From Phascolarctos cinereus (Eukaryota; Chordata; Mammalia; Diprotodontia; Phascolarctidae), in contig NW_018344068.1 in NCBI RefSeq assembly GCF_002099425.1, positions 9,244,501-9,308,500 of the forward strand: a stretch of 64,000 nt of DNA, in the 5' to 3' direction. The notes beneath the pieces are model-generated. The model saw nothing but the letters and a program-made list of their open reading frames with translations, did no database searches and had not been told where the DNA came from. Of this stretch, positions 1 to 20,363 are shown in pieces. Within the stretch, counting starts at the first letter, position 1; every line of letters starts with the position of its first letter. The position numbers and the translations under genes were made by a program.

Positions 1-124
1 ATACAGCTTTAGAGGTGCTCAAAGCAGTGAGAGTTTAAGGTCATACAGCCACTGTGTGTGAGAGTCAGGGCTTGAGCTCACGTCTTCTTGACTCCCTGAC
101 CAGCTCTCTTTTATGCCCTCTATG

Positions 125-525
125 GTTAGATGTGGATGGCTAATCAGAAAAGGAAATTGAAATTGAACAAAAAATAAACTCCCAAAGAAAAAAGTCCAGG
201 ACCAGATCAGATGTATTTACAAGTAAATTCCATAAAATAATTAAAAGAACAATTCCAATATTCTATAAACTGTTTGCAAAACAGGAAAAAGGATCCCACC
301 AAACTCCTTTGATACAAAAATGGTCTTTAAAACCTAGAGGGTGACAAAGAGAAAGAAACCTATAGGCAAATATCTTTAATGAATATTAAAAATTTGAAAG
401 TGGCTATATATTATTAAAAAGATTATACACTATGACCAAACTGGATTTATGCCAGGAATGCAGAGTTGGTTCAATATAGAGAAAAAAACATAGTTGCATA
501 GTGTTTCATAAATCCAAAGATCTAA
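125..525 (+). mobile_element. L1 ORF2 fragment (reverse transcriptase part)
   Basis: The plus strand reads like the reverse-transcriptase section of a LINE-1 ORF2. It contains phrases equivalent to GPDGF, a Pro-Ile-Leu segment, a NYRPISL-like run (around 355-385) and a DQ.GF.PG.Q run (around 433-470). It is broken by many stops and small indels, so it is an old, inactive copy. Confidence 0.7.
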
Positions 526-1446
526 ACTACTGGGGTAAACCCCAAATGTATATTTGTGCATGTTTAATCCACTCCCCCCCATTTTTTTTTTTTTGAGGAA
601 CAGCTTCTCCATATTTGTACCTGATTCAGCACTTATCCCACGGACTTTAACTTGTGAGGTACTCAATGTTTAATGAATGAATAAAAGACTTGGAAAATAG
701 GAATCCATTATTAGACAACTAATGTTTGAGAAGACCTTTCTCATCTGCCCAAGAAAATAGCCAAAGGACACAGACTGTACAGTATGTGGGGCCATTCTGC
801 CCTCTACTGTAAAATCATATCTAGATGAAATAGGAGTGCCTTGCCTGTCCCCCACCCCCACCCCACAATGGCCACTACATACTACAGAGAGAAACTTTGT
901 TAGATTTAATTCTTATTGCCCTGCTGGGAAAGGGAGGGGTAAATCCATCATTCCATTATCATTCTAATTAGAATTTTTAACAAATTTAGCTGACCTAGGA
1001 AAAAAAATTGCCTTTCCTCTAGGATTCTAGGGAAGGTCCCAAAGTTACACTTCCCAACCCATCATAAACCCCACCTCTGTCCTTGGGGGAAGTCTGCCAG
1101 AATCCCAAAGTAGGGAGAGGTTGGAGTAATGAGAAACAACCAAAGGATTTAGTTTGGGGCTGGCTTTTCCCTGTCTCTATCTTCATCTACCCTTAGGAAC
1201 CCATGTATCTTATCTTCTTCCCCCCTCCCCCCCTTTAGCACTTTCTGATAGTGTAGAGGCTTAAGGTACTGTACTTTTAAATCAGGAAAACATGGGAGAT
1301 TCAACTCCCTTCTAACCTGTATGGTAATTTACCCCTCTGTACCAGTTTCTTTATCTGTATAGGGAAGGAGTTGGTCTAGACAGCCTCCCAGCTATAAATT
1401 TATGATCCTATTGTCCTTTTGCTTTAAAAACCAGCTCACTTTAAAA

Positions 1447-1530
1447 AATAATTTATTTTGATTTATTAACAATCACTTCCATAAGCTTTTGAGTTTTAAA
1501 TTTTTTCTCCCTCCCTCCCCAGAAACCAGC
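1447..1530 (-). mobile_element. L1 3' UTR fragment
   Basis: About 75 bp closely match 53270-53345, the 3' end of the better preserved minus-strand L1 in this window. Both contain tttattttgatttat followed by aacaatcacttccata. The piece is short, 3'-end only, and lies on the minus strand. Confidence 0.6.
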
Positions 1531-2059
1531 TTTAAAAAATTCCTTAAACTCATCCATTTATGGGAGAAAGCCTCCCTAGTAAATCTGATACCATCCACTA
1601 TCTTTCAAAATCTCACATTTGTGAACCTGGAAGAAACTGTATTCCCATGATGGCTGACTTAGCTAATGAGTTTTTGGAGGCAGAATTCTCTGCCCAGACT
1701 GGCAGGCCTCTTTATTTCAAGTAATCAAAGAGAAGAGACAGCCCAGGATAGGGGAAGACCTAAGTGCCCTTGGGAATCTGAAAGTCCTAGGATAAGTCAT
1801 GTTTTCTACTACCCCTATAGGACCGTGCGTTTGTTTCCTCCGGCTGTAAAAGGGGCTAATATATGTTGTACCCACCTCAGGACTGCGGTAGTAACTCTCC
1901 GTTTTCTATCAGCAGCCCTGCTTGGCTTCGACTCCAAGGGAACATCATGCCTCACTCAGGATAAGCTGATCACCTGAAGTCTCACCGCCATGCTGATTGA
2001 GTGACTCAGCTTTTGATACTCAACACCTCCTCAAGCCCCAAAGCTTCCCCTTCACCCAC

Positions 2060-2175
2060 TGTCAGACTGTAAGCTCCTTGAGGGCAGGGACTGTCTTTTT
2101 CTTATTTGTATGCCCAGGGCTTAGCACACAATGCCTAGCATATAGTAGACCCTTTATGTTTATTGAACTGTGTGA
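2060..2175 (+). mobile_element. L2 LINE 3' end
   Basis: The plus strand carries the typical L2 tail: a ctgtaagctccttgagggc phrase, then a 'cccagggcttagcacacaa' phrase, then a tttattgaac end. It is an ancient inactive fragment. Confidence 0.75.
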
Positions 2176-3189
2176 GGACCAAATTCAGTAATTTATATAC
2201 AGTGCTTGCAAACCTTAAAGCACATTAATTAGTGTGGCTTAATGGACTGAAAGCCAGCCTTGGAATTGGTCCAGGGGCCTCTCAGCACCTCTAGGCAACT
2301 CTGTAAGGCTACACGTTGCAAAGAGGGTGCTGATGTACTTTGTTAGAGGGAGTTTCCACATCCCAAAAGTTCTCCATGCTAAAATAAAACGCAGGTTAAC
2401 TTGCACACCCCACCCCAGTATGAAATGTCCAACAAAATTTTAAACTCACATTCTACAAATAAAGGTCAGCCATTTCTACTTAATTGGTCTGTTTCTCCAT
2501 GTATATGAGGGAATTGATGGCTCTTCTCAAATCTCACATTCTATGTATTAAGGTTAAGTCCCTTACTAGCAATAACACTGACTCTCTTACATACCACAAC
2601 ACACTTCTAAGGAATTTTCAAAATTACAAAAGACTAACAAATATAATGTCACAGATTTAAGAGTTAGCGATTCTTATGATCGGAGATGCACCGTAGTAGT
2701 GAGGGGACTAGAACTGCTCCTTTCAGAGGTGGTAGGAACACACATTTCACTACTAGTGTTAGCTTTGGTTTTTCCTCTAATGATTTTGTAGCAGCGTAGC
2801 TTGGTGGCAACATTTCTTTGTCTTGTTGAGATGCCCATGCCATTACAAGATCACAAACTTGATTCTTTCTTGCCCACTGAGCTCCCATCCTAATGATGTT
2901 AACAGCATTAAGATGTCTACAGTATGTATGTTTATAAAGCACTTTCCTCACAGTAACTCTTGTGAGGTAGGTAACACAAATATCATTATTCCCACTTTGC
3001 AAATAAAGAAATGAGCTGAGACCAAAACCAAGGACTTAAGGGATTCCAGGTCCAGCTACACCATACTCTCTCTGTTAAAGATAATAATATGTCCCTGACA
3101 TCAACACTATGGGTCACTGTAAAATACCAGAAAGAAAACACACTCAACAGGAATCATCCATCTGAAGGTACAATACCAGTACCCAATCT

Positions 3190-3195
3190 TTTAAT
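3190..3195 (-). terminator. Candidate poly(A) signal of TUFM
   Basis: The minus strand reads ATTAAA here, about 210 nt beyond the TUFM stop codon. No AATAAA hexamer was seen on the minus strand between the stop and this point. The assignment is inferred from position only. Confidence 0.4.
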
Positions 3196-3406
3196 CTGTA
3201 CAACAGCAAGTTACTACGCATGTTGTGTTCCACCATTCACACAACACTTTATCTTCCCATACAACTTACAGGCCCCTCAGTTCCAGAAGACATCGTTGCT
3301 GCAGATGGTTGGAAAAGCCTGAGGACTATTTTTTCACTTCCTAAACTTGAGCTTCTTGACTCAGGCCAGTGGGGTACCGATGTTGGAAAGAAGGCCAGAG
3401 TTAAGC

Positions 3407-7238
<3,832 letters not shown>

Positions 7239-7600
7239 CCCGATGAAGAGCGGGGACGGGCAGAGAAGGGAGGGGATAACTGAAGCGTTAGAGGGAAAAG
7301 AGTGCCAGAGAGGAAAGGGACAGGGAACGGCACAGCGTGCGAGGCGCTAAGGGCATAGAGAAAAGAAAGGTACTTCCGTCGGACGGAAGTGACGTAAGGA
7401 CAGGAAAGGGAGACTATTGAGAGGCCCCCTCTAGGACCCCTGTGGCGGACTTCCTATGCAGAGGGAATACCCGGAAGGAGACTGAGTCCGAAGGCCGGAG
7501 GGGTAGACAGGCTGCCAGCTCCCACAATGCACCGCCAGCAACAACAGCGAAACCCCGCCCTCTGTTTGTGTTGCCTCCTGGGATTTGTGGTCAGCTGAGG
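7239..7600 (-). promoter_or_regulatory. TUFM promoter with paired ETS, CRE-like and ZNF143-like motifs
   Basis: The DNA upstream of the TUFM start is GC-rich and has no TATA box. At 7372-7390 there is a perfect inverted repeat, acttccgtc-g-gacggaagt, which makes two head-to-head ETS (GABP/NRF-2 type) sites. It runs straight into a CRE-like tgacgtaa at 7390-7397. Further upstream are cccacaatgcac (7521-7532) and, on the other strand, a match to the actacaattcccag motif (7577-7591), both resembling ZNF143/STAF sites. GABP control is common for nuclear genes of mitochondrial translation; binding here is inferred. Confidence 0.65.
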
Positions 7601-8462
7601 GTAGGGGCTGTGAAGGGCTCCTTCTGGGGCAGTTCTTAGGAGATGGTTAGAGGATTTCCCAATTTATGTGAAGTGATATGGAGCTGGAGCCCTTTTCGTC
7701 TCAAAATACTATCCTACTAGCCCCTGGTGAATGAATGAATTCATAAATGAAGAAAAGCGTTTGAGCGCTCCTGCCGTGGAGGTGCCCACTTGCCTTGGTA
7801 GAGTTTCCTCCTTGGGAGGAGCGCCCTGCCTCAATGAAATCATAGATCTAGTTCCTGTCCTTAGCTCTACTATGTTACAGGCAGTGTGCTAAGTCCTGGA
7901 AATACAAAAGAGAGACAGTCCCTGTCCTTACAGAGCTTACAACCCAACAAGGGCAGACAATACATAAAGGATATTTCCTAGGAAAGGATGTTTTTGTCTG
8001 GAAATTAATAGGGATGGTGAGAGGAGGTATAGGGCAGTCAATCGACACACCCTTTCCAGAAGCCGTGGCAGTGTTGATTTGCATATAGGGCCTAAAGCAA
8101 AAAATTGAAGGAAGGAAACTAAGGGTTGGGGAGAAGGTAGTGGTTTCCATGCAGAGCTGCATAGCAGGAAAATGGTGGGGCGAGGGTGGGGGAGGAGTAG
8201 AGGGGCTTGTGGTTTAAACATGGTGGGAGTCTAAGCCTATCTAGGTATATTGAGCTCTCATTGTTCAGCATAGAACGAACCTTCCCCAGGGAGCTCCAAA
8301 GTTGAATGGCTTATTTCTCCAAGGCATGAGGGCTGGGGTCTCCCATCTCTGCCCTGGAAATCCATTCTGGTTTCTGCCAGAAATTCCCCTATTAAGGATC
8401 TTCCTTTGAGTTCCCCTTTTGAAAAGAAAATACTCCTAAATCAGTAACAAAATTTACTGAAA

Positions 8463-8622
8463 GGGGGCAGCTAGGTGTCGCAGTGGATAGAGCACTGGCC
8501 CTGGATTCTGGAGAACCTGAGTTCAAATCTAGCCTCAGACACATAACACTTACAATGTGACCCTGGGCAAGTCACTTAACCCCCATTACCCAACCAAAAA
8601 AAAAAAAGAGAGAGAGAGAGAC
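8463..8622 (+). mobile_element. tRNA-derived CORE-SINE (WSINE/SINE1 type), copy 1
   Basis: The element has a ggcagctaggtgtcgcag head, a Pol III B-box-like gagttcaaat, a gggcaagtcacttaaccc segment and an A-rich tail running into (GA)n. It is little diverged from the other copies in the window. A 13-bp sequence directly left of it recurs after the next SINE, not after this one. Confidence 0.9.
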
Positions 8623-8678
8623 AATAAATTGATCACATGCAGGAGAAAACATAATCATTTAATCATAGCTAACATTTT

Positions 8679-8835
8679 AGGGCAGCTAGGTGGTGCAGTG
8701 GATAGAGCAGCGGCCCTGAAGTCAGGAGGACCTGAGTTCAAATCCAGCCTCAGACCAACCACTTGACACTTACTAGTTGTGTGACACTGGGCAAGTCACT
8801 TAACCCCCATTGCCGAAAAAGCCAAAAAAAAAAAA
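8679..8835 (+). mobile_element. tRNA-derived CORE-SINE (WSINE/SINE1 type), copy 2
   Basis: This has the same family structure as copy 1, with head ggcagctaggtggtgcag, gagttcaaatccagcctc and a poly(A) tail of about 12 nt. It is followed by aaaatttactgaa (8832-8844), which is identical to 8449-8461 left of copy 1. Confidence 0.9.
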
Positions 8836-8944
8836 TTTACTGAACATGCTAGACCCTGTCTTCTTAATGGGAGATCACTGGCCACCCCCAGCTTCTAAAT
8901 TGGGGATGTGAAGGTCCCTAGCCTGAGTTACTGTACAACCTTGC

Positions 8945-9625
8945 TAAGTCGCTTTCTTGCTCCAGTATCTTTCTCTGATCCATCCTTTGAACAGATTCTT
9001 TTGTCGAACACAACTCTGATCACATCACTCTCCTAATCAGAAACCCTCAGTGGCTCGCCAAGATGTGTAGCAGGCAGGCATTGTGGTGTAATGAAAATAG
9101 TAATGACTGGTCTTGGAGTCAGAAGACCTGAGTTCAGATAACTTTCTGATACTTATTAAATGTGTAACCTTGAAAAGCAGCTTCATTTCTCTTAGCCTAA
9201 GTTTCTAAGTTTCTTCATTTGCAAAATGGGAGAAATAGTGGTCATAAAGTTTTTGTGAGATGGAAAATGTTTTGAAAAACCTTAAAGTTCTATAAAAATG
9301 TGAGCCATTATTATTGGATAAAATCCAAACTCTTGACCTAGAATTCAAGACCTCTACAATTTGACCCCTACCTTACCTTTCCACCCCAGTTCTCATTGTT
9401 GCCTTCTACCTTTAAGCTCCAGCCAACTTGGTCCGTGTTCCATCTGGAATATCTTTATCTGTTCACTCTCTCTATTTGAACCATATGCTGCTTTAAGGAC
9501 CAGCTTAAATTCCTTCTACCTAGTGAATCTTCTGCCAAAACCCTCAGTCAGAAGGGCTCTTTTCTCAGCATTCCCAAAGTACTTTGTATCCCTTCTATGG
9601 CTCTTATCATATTTGTAACAGTAGA
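8945..9625 (+). mobile_element. L2 LINE fragment interrupted by a CORE-SINE
   Basis: The left part (about 8945-9068, containing cagtggctcgcc) and the right part (about 9316-9625, containing gtactttgtatccctt) read like consecutive pieces of the L2 3' region on the plus strand. A MIR/THER1-like SINE sits between them (about 9078-9315), so the SINE inserted after the L2. Confidence 0.65.
9078..9315 (+). mobile_element. MIR/THER1-like CORE-SINE
   Basis: The copy contains the gtcagaagacctgagttc box, the 'ttcatttgcaaaatggg' core phrase and a tataaaaatgtgagccatt end. It is diverged and nested in L2. Confidence 0.6.
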
Positions 9626-9839
9626 GATCAGAAGAACGCTGATCAATATGATGAGTCCCTCAATGAGCCAGATAAGACCTTTGTTAGAAGGGCATACCTC
9701 ACATGGAGCTACACAACTGCTATAGTAGCTTGTTGAGAAAACATAGTGATTTTCTCTCATTGGTTCCCAGTGATTGGGGCTTAAAGATGACTGGGTACTG
9801 AGAATCAGGGGATACATATTCTTGTCAGAGGAACCATCT

Positions 9840-10560
9840 TTCTAGATGTCTATAAAAATGAGTTGTGAAAGTCTACCTCTGGGTAGAATTTGTAAGCAAA
9901 CAAGGGAGAAAGGATGATAGAAGATACATTGGACAATTTTGATTACATAAAATGTAAAGGCTTTTGCACAAACAACATTAATGTAATTAAAATTAGAAAG
10001 GAAAAAGGCAATTCAGGAAAAAAAATCTTTGCAACAACTTTTTCTGATAAAAGTCTCATTTCCAACATATATAAGGAATTGATTCAAATTTATAACATGA
10101 GCCATTCACCAATAGATAAACAAAGGACATGAACAAGCAGTTTTCAAAGGAAGACATCCAAGCTCTCAATGATCATATGATAAAATGTTCCAAATCATTA
10201 ATAGAGAAATGCAAATTAAAACAGCACTGAGATTTTTACCTCATACCCATCAGATTGGCAAAGATGACAAAAAGAAAAAATGACAAATGTTGGAGGAGCT
10301 GAAGGAAAACAGGCATGCTAATGCACTATTAGTGGAGCTTTGAATCGGTCCAGCCATTCTGGAAAACAATATAGAACGATGTCCCAAAACTCTCTACATT
10401 TTGCATACCTTTTAACTAAGTGATACCTCTAAGGGGGCTACATCCCAAAGAAATCAGAGGGAAAGGACCCATGTATACAAAAATACAGCTGCACTTTTCA
10501 CAGTAGCCCAAAACTAAAGGGTTGATGCCCCTTTATTGGGGAATTATAGTATATGAATGT
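9840..10560 (+). mobile_element. L1 LINE fragment, ORF2 C-terminal part
   Basis: The plus strand matches the ORF2 end typical of mammalian L1: a gattacataaaatgtaaagg phrase, 'gagaaatgcaaattaaaac', a 'catcagattggcaaagatg' phrase and a gggctacatcccaaagaaat phrase. A 72-codon open frame (9914-10132) is a leftover of ORF2. It is 5'-truncated and eroded. Confidence 0.8.
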
Positions 10561-10589
10561 CGTACTTAAGACAAACCCTTGAGATATTT

Positions 10590-10745
10590 AGTACAAGTGT
10601 AATCTCCAGTTTACAGATAAACTAAACCTCAGAGAGGTCAAGGGGCTTGTCTATAATCACAAAGCTAGTAAGTGTTCCAGCCTGGATGCATCCCAGTCTC
10701 TTCTGACTCTAAGCATGGTATTCTTCACTACACTATGTTGTCTAT
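10590..10745 (-). mobile_element. MIR SINE remnant
   Basis: The plus strand shows the reverse MIR core: ccagtttacagataaac, cctcagagaggtcaag and 'cacaaagctagtaagtg'. It is diverged and short. Confidence 0.65.
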
Positions 10746-10912
10746 GTTAATCATAAATACAAGCCCCTAACAGAGTAGTTGTAGAATCTTAGAAGCAAAA
10801 CACAATCGACATGAATCTTCAGTTAAAATGACTTGATTCCACTGGTTTCTTGACTTCATCATTCTTCAAGTTTAAATACCAGAGCTTTGGCTATCCCTGA
10901 AATTCCCATGAC

Positions 10913-11094
10913 AACTGTTGTTGTTGTTGTTTGTCCTTCCTTCTTGAAGAGGACCACGACATCAGGAAGGTGATGTCATGACTTACAAGTGAATTGGATT
11001 TAAGTGAGGCAGGGCTGTGCAAAGTCACCAGCCTTACCTCCTCCAAAGCCTTCTGGGTCCAGTGGCAAGATATAGATGAGGGCAACTAGTGATG
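10913..11094. mobile_element. Dispersed marsupial repeat, family A, copy 1
   Basis: This is one of three related copies in the window (also 48885-49075 and 55310-55500). They share a tgttgttgtt or tgctgctgct lead, gaagaggacca, a gtgatg(t/c)catgac phrase, aattggatttaagtga and a gctgtgcaaag phrase. The family is probably an RTE-related SINE or LINE end; I do not recall its exact name. Confidence 0.6.
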
Positions 11095-11496
11095 CCCCCC
11101 CTATAGCAGGCTCATGTATCATTATGTAGCACCAGAAAGGATCATACAAGTCATCTGATTCAATCCCCTCATTTAACAGAAGAGGAAACTGATACTTAGA
11201 ATGTCTCTAGGGCCAGGATTTAAATTCAAGTTCTCTACTTCCCTTTCTCAGTACATCATGCTATCTGATAAACTAGAGACATGGCAGGAGGCTAATGTAG
11301 GTTTTTCCAGTGGAGCATCAAGTGTGGAGGTCTTCTTGGATGTCCCCATCAAGACCACTGAACTCCTCTTAGTCTGATATCAGCCCCTGAACAGTTGAAA
11401 ACTCTTCACCAAGAGCTGAGGGAGAGAGGCCTCAAAGCATCTCTGGGGTTGCTGTAAAAGGTCTCTCAACCAGAGAAAGGCCAAGGTCTTAAACTT

Positions 11497-11740
11497 AGGG
11501 GCAGGTAAGTGGCATAGTGGTTAGAGTTCTGGGCCTAGAGTCAGAAGTCCTGCGTTAAAATCTGACCTCAGACAAGTATTAGCTGTGTTACCCTAGGCTT
11601 AACCCTATTTCTCTCAGCTTCCTCATTTGTAAAATGAGCTGGAAAAGGAAATGGCAAACCAGTCCAGTTTCTTTGCCAAGAAAACCCAAAAAGGGGGTCT
11701 CACCAAGAATCTGACACGACTGATAAGACTGAGCAACATA
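11497..11740 (+). mobile_element. Mar1-like SINE with RTE-type tail
   Basis: A tRNA-like head (ggggcaggtaagtggcatag) is followed by a tail with gctggaaaaggaaatggc, aagaaaaccc and aatctgacacgactgat. That tail is shared by RTE/BovB-mobilised SINEs. A reverse-strand relative lies at 63740-63955. Confidence 0.75.
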
Positions 11741-11999
11741 AACTCAGGTTCCAGACTCCCCAGTTGGGAAGTGGGTGTTCTTTCTCAAGGTCACCTCAGC
11801 CTTCCCACATCCCTCCCCGAGAGGGTGCTGTCCTTTTCTTCAGAGAACGGAAGGATCCGGCGCTCTAGGAGGCCACCTGACCCCTCTGTGACCTCTAACC
11901 AGCCCCTGCACCGTCCTCTCTCTGGTTTCATGCTCCCCTAGCGGTAGTTTAGCCTTGCATTTGTTTGGGATACTCTATCTCGAGGTGCCGTCTCTATGG

Positions 12000-12060
12000 T
12001 TGGTCTGCCAATCTCCGCCAATCTTCTTCATTCTCTTTACGGAAGATGGCAGGGGAGGTT
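12000..12060. promoter_or_regulatory. CCAAT pair plus ETS/YY1-like motif upstream of SH2B1
   Basis: Two CCAAT boxes (12008-12012 and 12018-12022) are spaced exactly 10 bp apart. They are followed by cggaagatggc (12040-12050), a joint ETS and YY1-like motif. The cluster lies about 300 bp upstream of the CpG-rich first exon of SH2B1 and may belong to its promoter or to an alternative one. Confidence 0.4.
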
Positions 12061-12289
12061 CTAGTCTAGCGTAACCCGTCTCTGTGGGATGTCCCAGGGG
12101 ACGTCCCACCCTGAGGGGCGACTAGTGGGGACGCTAAAGTGTTCACAGCGCCTCCTCCTCTACATTTAAGAACCCCTGCTCCTTCACCCTGGGAGAACGA
12201 TCTCTATGATCCCCACGCCTCGGGAGGAGGAAGTCGGAGGGAACGTGCCTTTCTCTCCCCGCTGCCTTATCTATGGTCTTTTTTTTTCC

Positions 12290-12880
12290 TTGATGGGAAA
12301 GGGGGTCCCAGCGCCTGCGCAGTAACTGGCTGGTCGCTGGTCACTGGTTGGTGGGGGTAGGGGGGGAGCGGGAGCCGCCGCTGCTGCCGCCGGAGCAAAC
12401 CGCGGGGACCGAGATGCAGGTGGGACCGGAACCGGAACCCCCCTTCTCATTCTTCTTTCCCCACCCGAACCCTCCCCCCTTTCCCGGGCCTGGGACTGGA
12501 GGGAGGGCCGAAGGTCCTGGAGCGGGGCCGGGCTCGGAAGCTGGGGGCTGGGGGAATATCCCCAGGGCAGCGCACCGCCGGAGGCCGGTGGAGCGGGGCG
12601 CAATGGGCGGAGGTGAAGGAGGCCGCCCACGGGCGGAGGGAAAGCCGGCGTTCTCCGGAGCCCCCCACCCCCGGAGGAGCGCTGGGGCTGGGCAAGGGAG
12701 CAAGGCTGCCCGCGGCCTCATCACTGCAGGGCCAGGGGGTCGGGGCGAGTGGGCAGCAGCAGCCGGGCTAAAGGAGCTACGGCGTTTGGGGGGGAGCGAC
12801 CTCAAGGGACCCACACTGGGTGAGGGGTCCCCCCTGTTGTTGGTGTGGAACGTACGAGCTCTGGGGTGGAGGGAGTAGGC
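12290..12880 (+). promoter_or_regulatory. SH2B1 CpG island, promoter and probable non-coding exon 1
   Basis: This is a strongly CpG- and GC-rich block. At 12311-12322 it contains gcgcctgcgcag, an NRF-1-like motif. A good splice donor (cag|gtggga) follows 12419, so a 5' UTR exon of SH2B1 probably ends there. The next acceptor on this strand with coding sequence is at 14417/14418. The transcription start cannot be placed from sequence alone. Confidence 0.55.
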
Positions 12881-14417
12881 ATGTCATGCTTGGGTGTCTC
12901 CCCCAGCATGCACCAAACCTCCCTCTTTCCCAGGCTCTCTTCATTGGCATTTGAGACTATTTCATGTGTTTCTGTCTCCTCGAGGCAGGGTCCGGGGTAG
13001 ATGTAAAAGGCGGCTGAAAGGATAGGGAATGAAGGGAGGGTGAAGATGTTGGTCCGGAAGTGACCAGCAGAATTGGCGTGGGTTGCCTGTCAGGAAGGAG
13101 TTCTTGAGAAAATAAGAAACACAGGCCAGACTTCTTTAAGGCCACTCTCATTCCAGCCCTTTCCATGGAGGTCTGGCCTTAGGAAATTATTTCCTTTGTT
13201 CATTCCAGGTTCTGATGTCTCTCTGTGGAAATTCATTTTGTTGCTGAACCTAGGCCTGCGCAGAATTTCCCATCTTAGGGAACTGGAATAAGGAATCAGG
13301 GTTCTTAGGTTCTGTGCCTGACTAGAACTCGAAGCCACCACTTTTGCGACCTTAGGCAGTCATTCAACTTCTGAGTCTGTTTTCTTACCCATAAAATGGG
13401 CACAATAGCCCCTGGTTTACCTCTCTAATAGGGTTGCTGTGAAGTAGGAGAATGTGTGTGAAAATGCTTTGAAATCATAAAGTGCTATGTGAATGCTGTT
13501 ATTGGTCAAGCAGAAATTTTTCTAGAAACTCTTCCTAACCTGGTCAACTAGTGATGCTACAAATAGTGGCTATGAGTCTGGTCTGAAGAAGCACAGGATT
13601 AGTGGCCCTCAGTTCTGAGCCGGGTTTTTCCCGGAGTCCAGTTGCTCTGGGCTGTGGGACTAAGGGCCTGTGTGCTCATTTTCACAGCTTGTCTGACCTT
13701 TAGCCCCTTTTGCTTTCTTTTATTCTTTGACATTAGAAAATACTTCATCCCAGCCTTCTTATAGTTTCTTTTATTCTTGAGACTGAGGGGAAGAAGTAAG
13801 GTAGCAGTACTCAATATTTGGATGGTGAGGAGCTACTGAGGATGGAAGGGGGTGGGTGGGAATGATGCCTTCAAGGCAGTACCCTCATACCATAATGCTT
13901 AAAATGCCAATGAGCCTTAGGGAGAGAAGCAAGGTGGCAGTCACCTACCTATTGCTGACCTGTTAGGGACCTTTAGAGTAAGATATTGGATATATTTATT
14001 TCTGAAAGAGAAGAGATTGGAAAGGAAGCTTTCTGTCTCTGAAGGGTTTCTTTTTTGGAGGATGTCGACCAGCTTACCTTTAACCCTTCTGGGATCAAAG
14101 CCAAAGGATGTGGGCTGAGATTACAGCAGGAAAGATAGAGGCTAGATATCAGAAAAAAACCTACCAGTGCTTGAGAGGTGTGAGAACCTGGAATATGGGA
14201 AGGAAGCTAACATATTTTGAAGGACTTTTCTTGAATCTGTCTGAATCAGAGAGGAACAAGGTGAACAGAAGGCAGTGTGGAAAAGTGGATGGCTTCTCAG
14301 TGAGGGTGGAACAATTGGGGAATCTCTGGTATTTGGGGAAAGGTCTAGAACTTATTCTCTATAAGGTATAATTCTAATACTGACTCCTATATATGTGCCT
14401 CTTTTTCCCTTCCACAG
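12420..14417 (+). other. SH2B1: SH2B1 intron 1 (probable)
   Basis: No coding sequence was seen between the probable exon 1 donor and the exon 2 acceptor (ttccacag at 14410-14417). It holds the CpG island shore and a MIR-like stretch around 13300-13500 (phrases 'cataaaatgggcacaatag' and 'gctatgtgaatgctgttat'). Confidence 0.5.
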
Positions 14418-14506
14418 TTGCTGCAGATGACCCTGAGTCTTCTGGCCTCCCCCCCCACTTCCTTCCCTCCCCTGGGTCCCCCACTCTCCATTTCATCTGG
14501 CTCATC

Positions 14507-20363
<5,857 letters not shown>

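Larger units (their letters stand above)
1..3180. other. Intergenic DNA downstream of TUFM
   Basis: No gene could be supported here. The stretch holds an eroded L1 ORF2 piece (about 125-520), an L1 3' fragment (about 1447-1530), a MIR/CORE-SINE-like remnant near 1250-1410 and an L2 3' end near 2060-2175. All short open frames lack homology that I recognise. By human synteny the neighbour on this side should be ATXN2L, but no ATXN2L exon is visible. Confidence 0.6.
7640..12000. other. TUFM-SH2B1 intergenic region
   Basis: No gene could be supported. The space is mostly repeats: an old dispersed-repeat fragment near 7840-8000, a two-SINE composite (8463-8835), an L2 interrupted by a CORE-SINE (8945-9625), an L1 piece (9840-10560), a MIR (10590-10745), an RTE-like marsupial repeat (10913-11094), a degraded MIR-like piece near 11150-11280 and a Mar1-like SINE (11497-11740). 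Open frames here are short and fall inside repeats. Confidence 0.65.

Noticed and set aside
12348-12878. 176-codon open frame in the SH2B1 CpG island
   Set aside because: GC-rich DNA gives long chance frames. There is no homology, and frames of similar length exist on the other strand at the same place.
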